A stretch of 42,774 nt of DNA. Origin: JAVVUQ01 sp036653075 (lineage in GTDB: Bacteria; Bacillota; Clostridia; Christensenellales; CAG-314). A program made the translations under genes and the position numbers. The notes beneath the pieces were generated by a model, which was not told the origin of the DNA, did no database searches, and was given only the letters and a program-made list of their open reading frames with translations. This document shows positions 41,446-42,774 of the stretch, piece by piece. The stretch lies in assembly GCA_036653075.1 (NCBI GenBank), contig JAVVUQ010000003.1:1-42774 (forward strand). The letters run 5' to 3'. Each line of letters begins with the position of its first letter. The stretch's first letter is position 1.

Positions 41446-42048
41446 ATGAAAATATTATTAATAAATTCAGTTGCCGACAAGTTGACTGTTGCTGTTTATA
41501 AAGACGGCGAATTGTTTTCAGAAAATGCTGCGGATAAATTAAAAAGCCATAGTAGTGAAATTAATGGAAGCATACGCAATATAATGCAAAAGGCTGAGAT
41601 AAAGTTTGATGAATTAGACGCATATGCCTGTTGTGTAGGGCCAGGTAGTTTTACGGGAATTCGAGTAGGAATAGCAACTATCAAAGGATTTATGACTGCT
41701 GTTGAAAAAAAACTTATATCAGTAGATTCTTTTGAAATTTTAGCATATACTGTAAATACCGAAACTGAGTTAATTATGGATGCGGGCAGAGAAAGGGTGT
41801 ATTTTTCTATTTGTGATAAAAACAAGGTTTTGACGCAACCAATTATGATAAATAATGATGAAATTCCTTATGGCAAGCCTGTTGTTAAATATGATGTAAA
41901 AGCGGATTACAGTCAAGCGTTTGCTTTGGCGGCGATAAATAAGTATATTAAAAATGAATTTGTAACGCATTTATCCCCTTTATACATTCAATTATGTCAA
42001 GCTGAAGAAGAATATAATAATAAAAATAATGCAAAATTAGAAAAATAA
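41446..42048 (+). CDS. tsaB: tRNA threonylcarbamoyladenosine biosynthesis protein TsaB
   Basis: A 200-aa ASKHA-fold partner of TsaD in t6A synthesis. Start MKILLINSVADKLTVAVYKDG (family: ILaIDTS), then the hallmark CCVGPGSFTGIRVGIATIKG and the block MDAGRERVYF. C-terminus is shorter than in some homologues but ends in the normal PLYIQLCQAEE. GAGGTG precedes the ATG. tsaD, the third member, probably lies beyond the window. Confidence 0.93.
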   Translation: MKILLINSVADKLTVAVYKDGELFSENAADKLKSHSSEINGSIRNIMQKAEIKFDELDAYACCVGPGSFTGIRVGIATIKGFMTAVEKKLISVDSFEILAYTVNTETELIMDAGRERVYFSICDKNKVLTQPIMINNDEIPYGKPVVKYDVKADYSQAFALAAINKYIKNEFVTHLSPLYIQLCQAEEEYNNKNNAKLEK

Positions 42049-42224
42049 CAACAAAAAATCAATTATCAAAATAAACAATTATCAAAATAAGTTATTATAA
42101 TGGTTGTTTGTCGCAATATAACAATCAAAATATGAAATTTAAAGTAAAGGATAAAAAAAGAGATGATATTACAATAAAATATCAAAGGTTCAAGATGTAT
42201 AAATGACAATCTTGGTATAGGGTT

Positions 42225-42674
42225 ATGGATAAGTTTTATATTAGCGTATTAAATAGAAGTTCAATATCAGATTTAGTTGAAGCGGAGAAAATTTGTTTTC
42301 CGTTGGATGCTTGGACAGCGCAAATGTTTGAAAGTGAATTTAAAAATGAAATTAGCGTTATGTTTGGCATTTATTATTGTGAAAATAATGAATTTGCTGG
42401 ATATACGGATATTTTATGCACTGGAGCGGAAGCTTATTTGTCTAATATTGCTATTATGCCTCCCTATCGTAGACAAGGAGCAGCAAAATTGCTTATAGAA
42501 TACTGTCTAAACTTTATAAAAAGCAAAAGCGCAGAATATTTCGTATTAGATGTTCGAACAACCAATTATGCAGCGATTAATTTATACAGTAATCTTGGTT
42601 TTTCGGTTGTTAGTAGACGAAAACATTATTACGACGATGGTGAAGATGCATTTACTATGATAAAACAGTTGTAA
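42225..42674 (+). CDS. rimI: RimI-type GNAT N-acetyltransferase (ribosomal protein S18 alanine acetyltransferase)
   Basis: A 149-aa GNAT enzyme. Acetyl-CoA site in IAIMPPYRRQGAAKLLIEY (R/Q-x-x-G-x-G/A pattern), then VRTTNYAAINLYSNLGFSVVSRRKHYY, the typical RimI end with the NxxAxxLYxxxGF motif. In E. coli RimI acetylates the N-terminus of S18. Location after tsaB is the standard order. The upstream 176 bp is AT-rich with a CAATTATCAAAATAA doublet; the ribosome binding site (AGGG) is weak. Confidence 0.9.
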   Translation: MDKFYISVLNRSSISDLVEAEKICFPLDAWTAQMFESEFKNEISVMFGIYYCENNEFAGYTDILCTGAEAYLSNIAIMPPYRRQGAAKLLIEYCLNFIKSKSAEYFVLDVRTTNYAAINLYSNLGFSVVSRRKHYYDDGEDAFTMIKQL

Positions 42675-42684
42675 ATTATTTATT

Positions 42685-42774
42685 GATATGTAAACAAGGA
42701 TATTAAAGCGATATGTAAATAATGATGTTATAGTGATATGTAAATAATGATGTTATAGCGATATGTAAATATTG
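42685..42774. repeat. 25-bp tandem repeat, at least 3.6 copies, running off the window
   Basis: Units start at 42685, 42710, 42735 and 42760, each beginning GATATGTAAA; units two and three differ by one base. The array reaches the window edge, so its true length is not known. Confidence 0.95.

Noticed and set aside
42685..42774. CRISPR array at the window end
   Set aside because: 25-bp units join head to tail without spacers.

Overview
The window reads as a chromosomal segment of a low-GC, anaerobic, Clostridia-like member of the Bacillota. Signs are the strongly AT-rich intergenic DNA, AGGAGG-type ribosome binding sites, TTGACA/TATAAT-type promoters with 17-bp spacers, an FMN riboswitch in front of ribU, and the paired genes metG-tatD, pth-mfd and tsaE-tsaB-rimI. 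A run of exactly 100 N (41246-41345) marks a scaffold gap, so this is a draft or metagenome-assembled genome. No transposase, integrase, phage gene or CRISPR array was seen.

Layout. Positions 1-21850 are all on the minus strand: metG-tatD; a membrane protein with a divergent zinc-type dehydrogenase; mnmG; a five-gene block (GlpA-like flavoprotein with a [2Fe-2S] domain, NAD/FAD oxidoreductase, DUF1667 protein, FGGY kinase, and an FAD oxidase of the alkyl-DHAP synthase type); a lipoprotein; a PH-like membrane protein; the NifU-like/GGGtGRT pair; a PII-like protein; and a BspA-type leucine-rich-repeat protein. Strand use switches near 22 kb. The plus strand then carries a lysylphosphatidylglycerol-synthase-type membrane protein, pth, mfd, an unknown 188-aa protein and a Pr6Pr-like membrane protein, with tRNA-Val(GAC) on the minus strand convergent to mfd. 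Positions 30101-33777 are minus again (MutS-like ATPase, HTH membrane protein, S66 peptidase). From 34032 on, everything is plus: a three-gene exporter, argS, FMN riboswitch-ribU, tsaE, tsaB and rimI.

Working together. The five-gene block looks like one polyol/glycerol-phosphate oxidation unit: the kinase would phosphorylate a polyol, the three-part flavoprotein complex would oxidise a glycerol-phosphate-like compound, and the AGPS-like enzyme could use a dihydroxyacetone-phosphate derivative. MetG, ArgS, Pth, MnmG, tRNA-Val and TsaE/TsaB serve translation; Mfd serves transcription-coupled repair.

Best candidate for something undescribed: the exporter at 34032-37806. Its parts match the NHLP-type bacteriocin export set (HlyD-like adaptor, peptidase-ABC, second ABC), but the adaptor is very short, the C39 peptidase triad is replaced, and most ATPase catalytic motifs of both ABC proteins are altered, while all three frames stay open and have good translation signals and a clean promoter. 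A second theme is the unusual number of short AT-rich tandem duplications in intergenic DNA, several of them at translation starts or stops.
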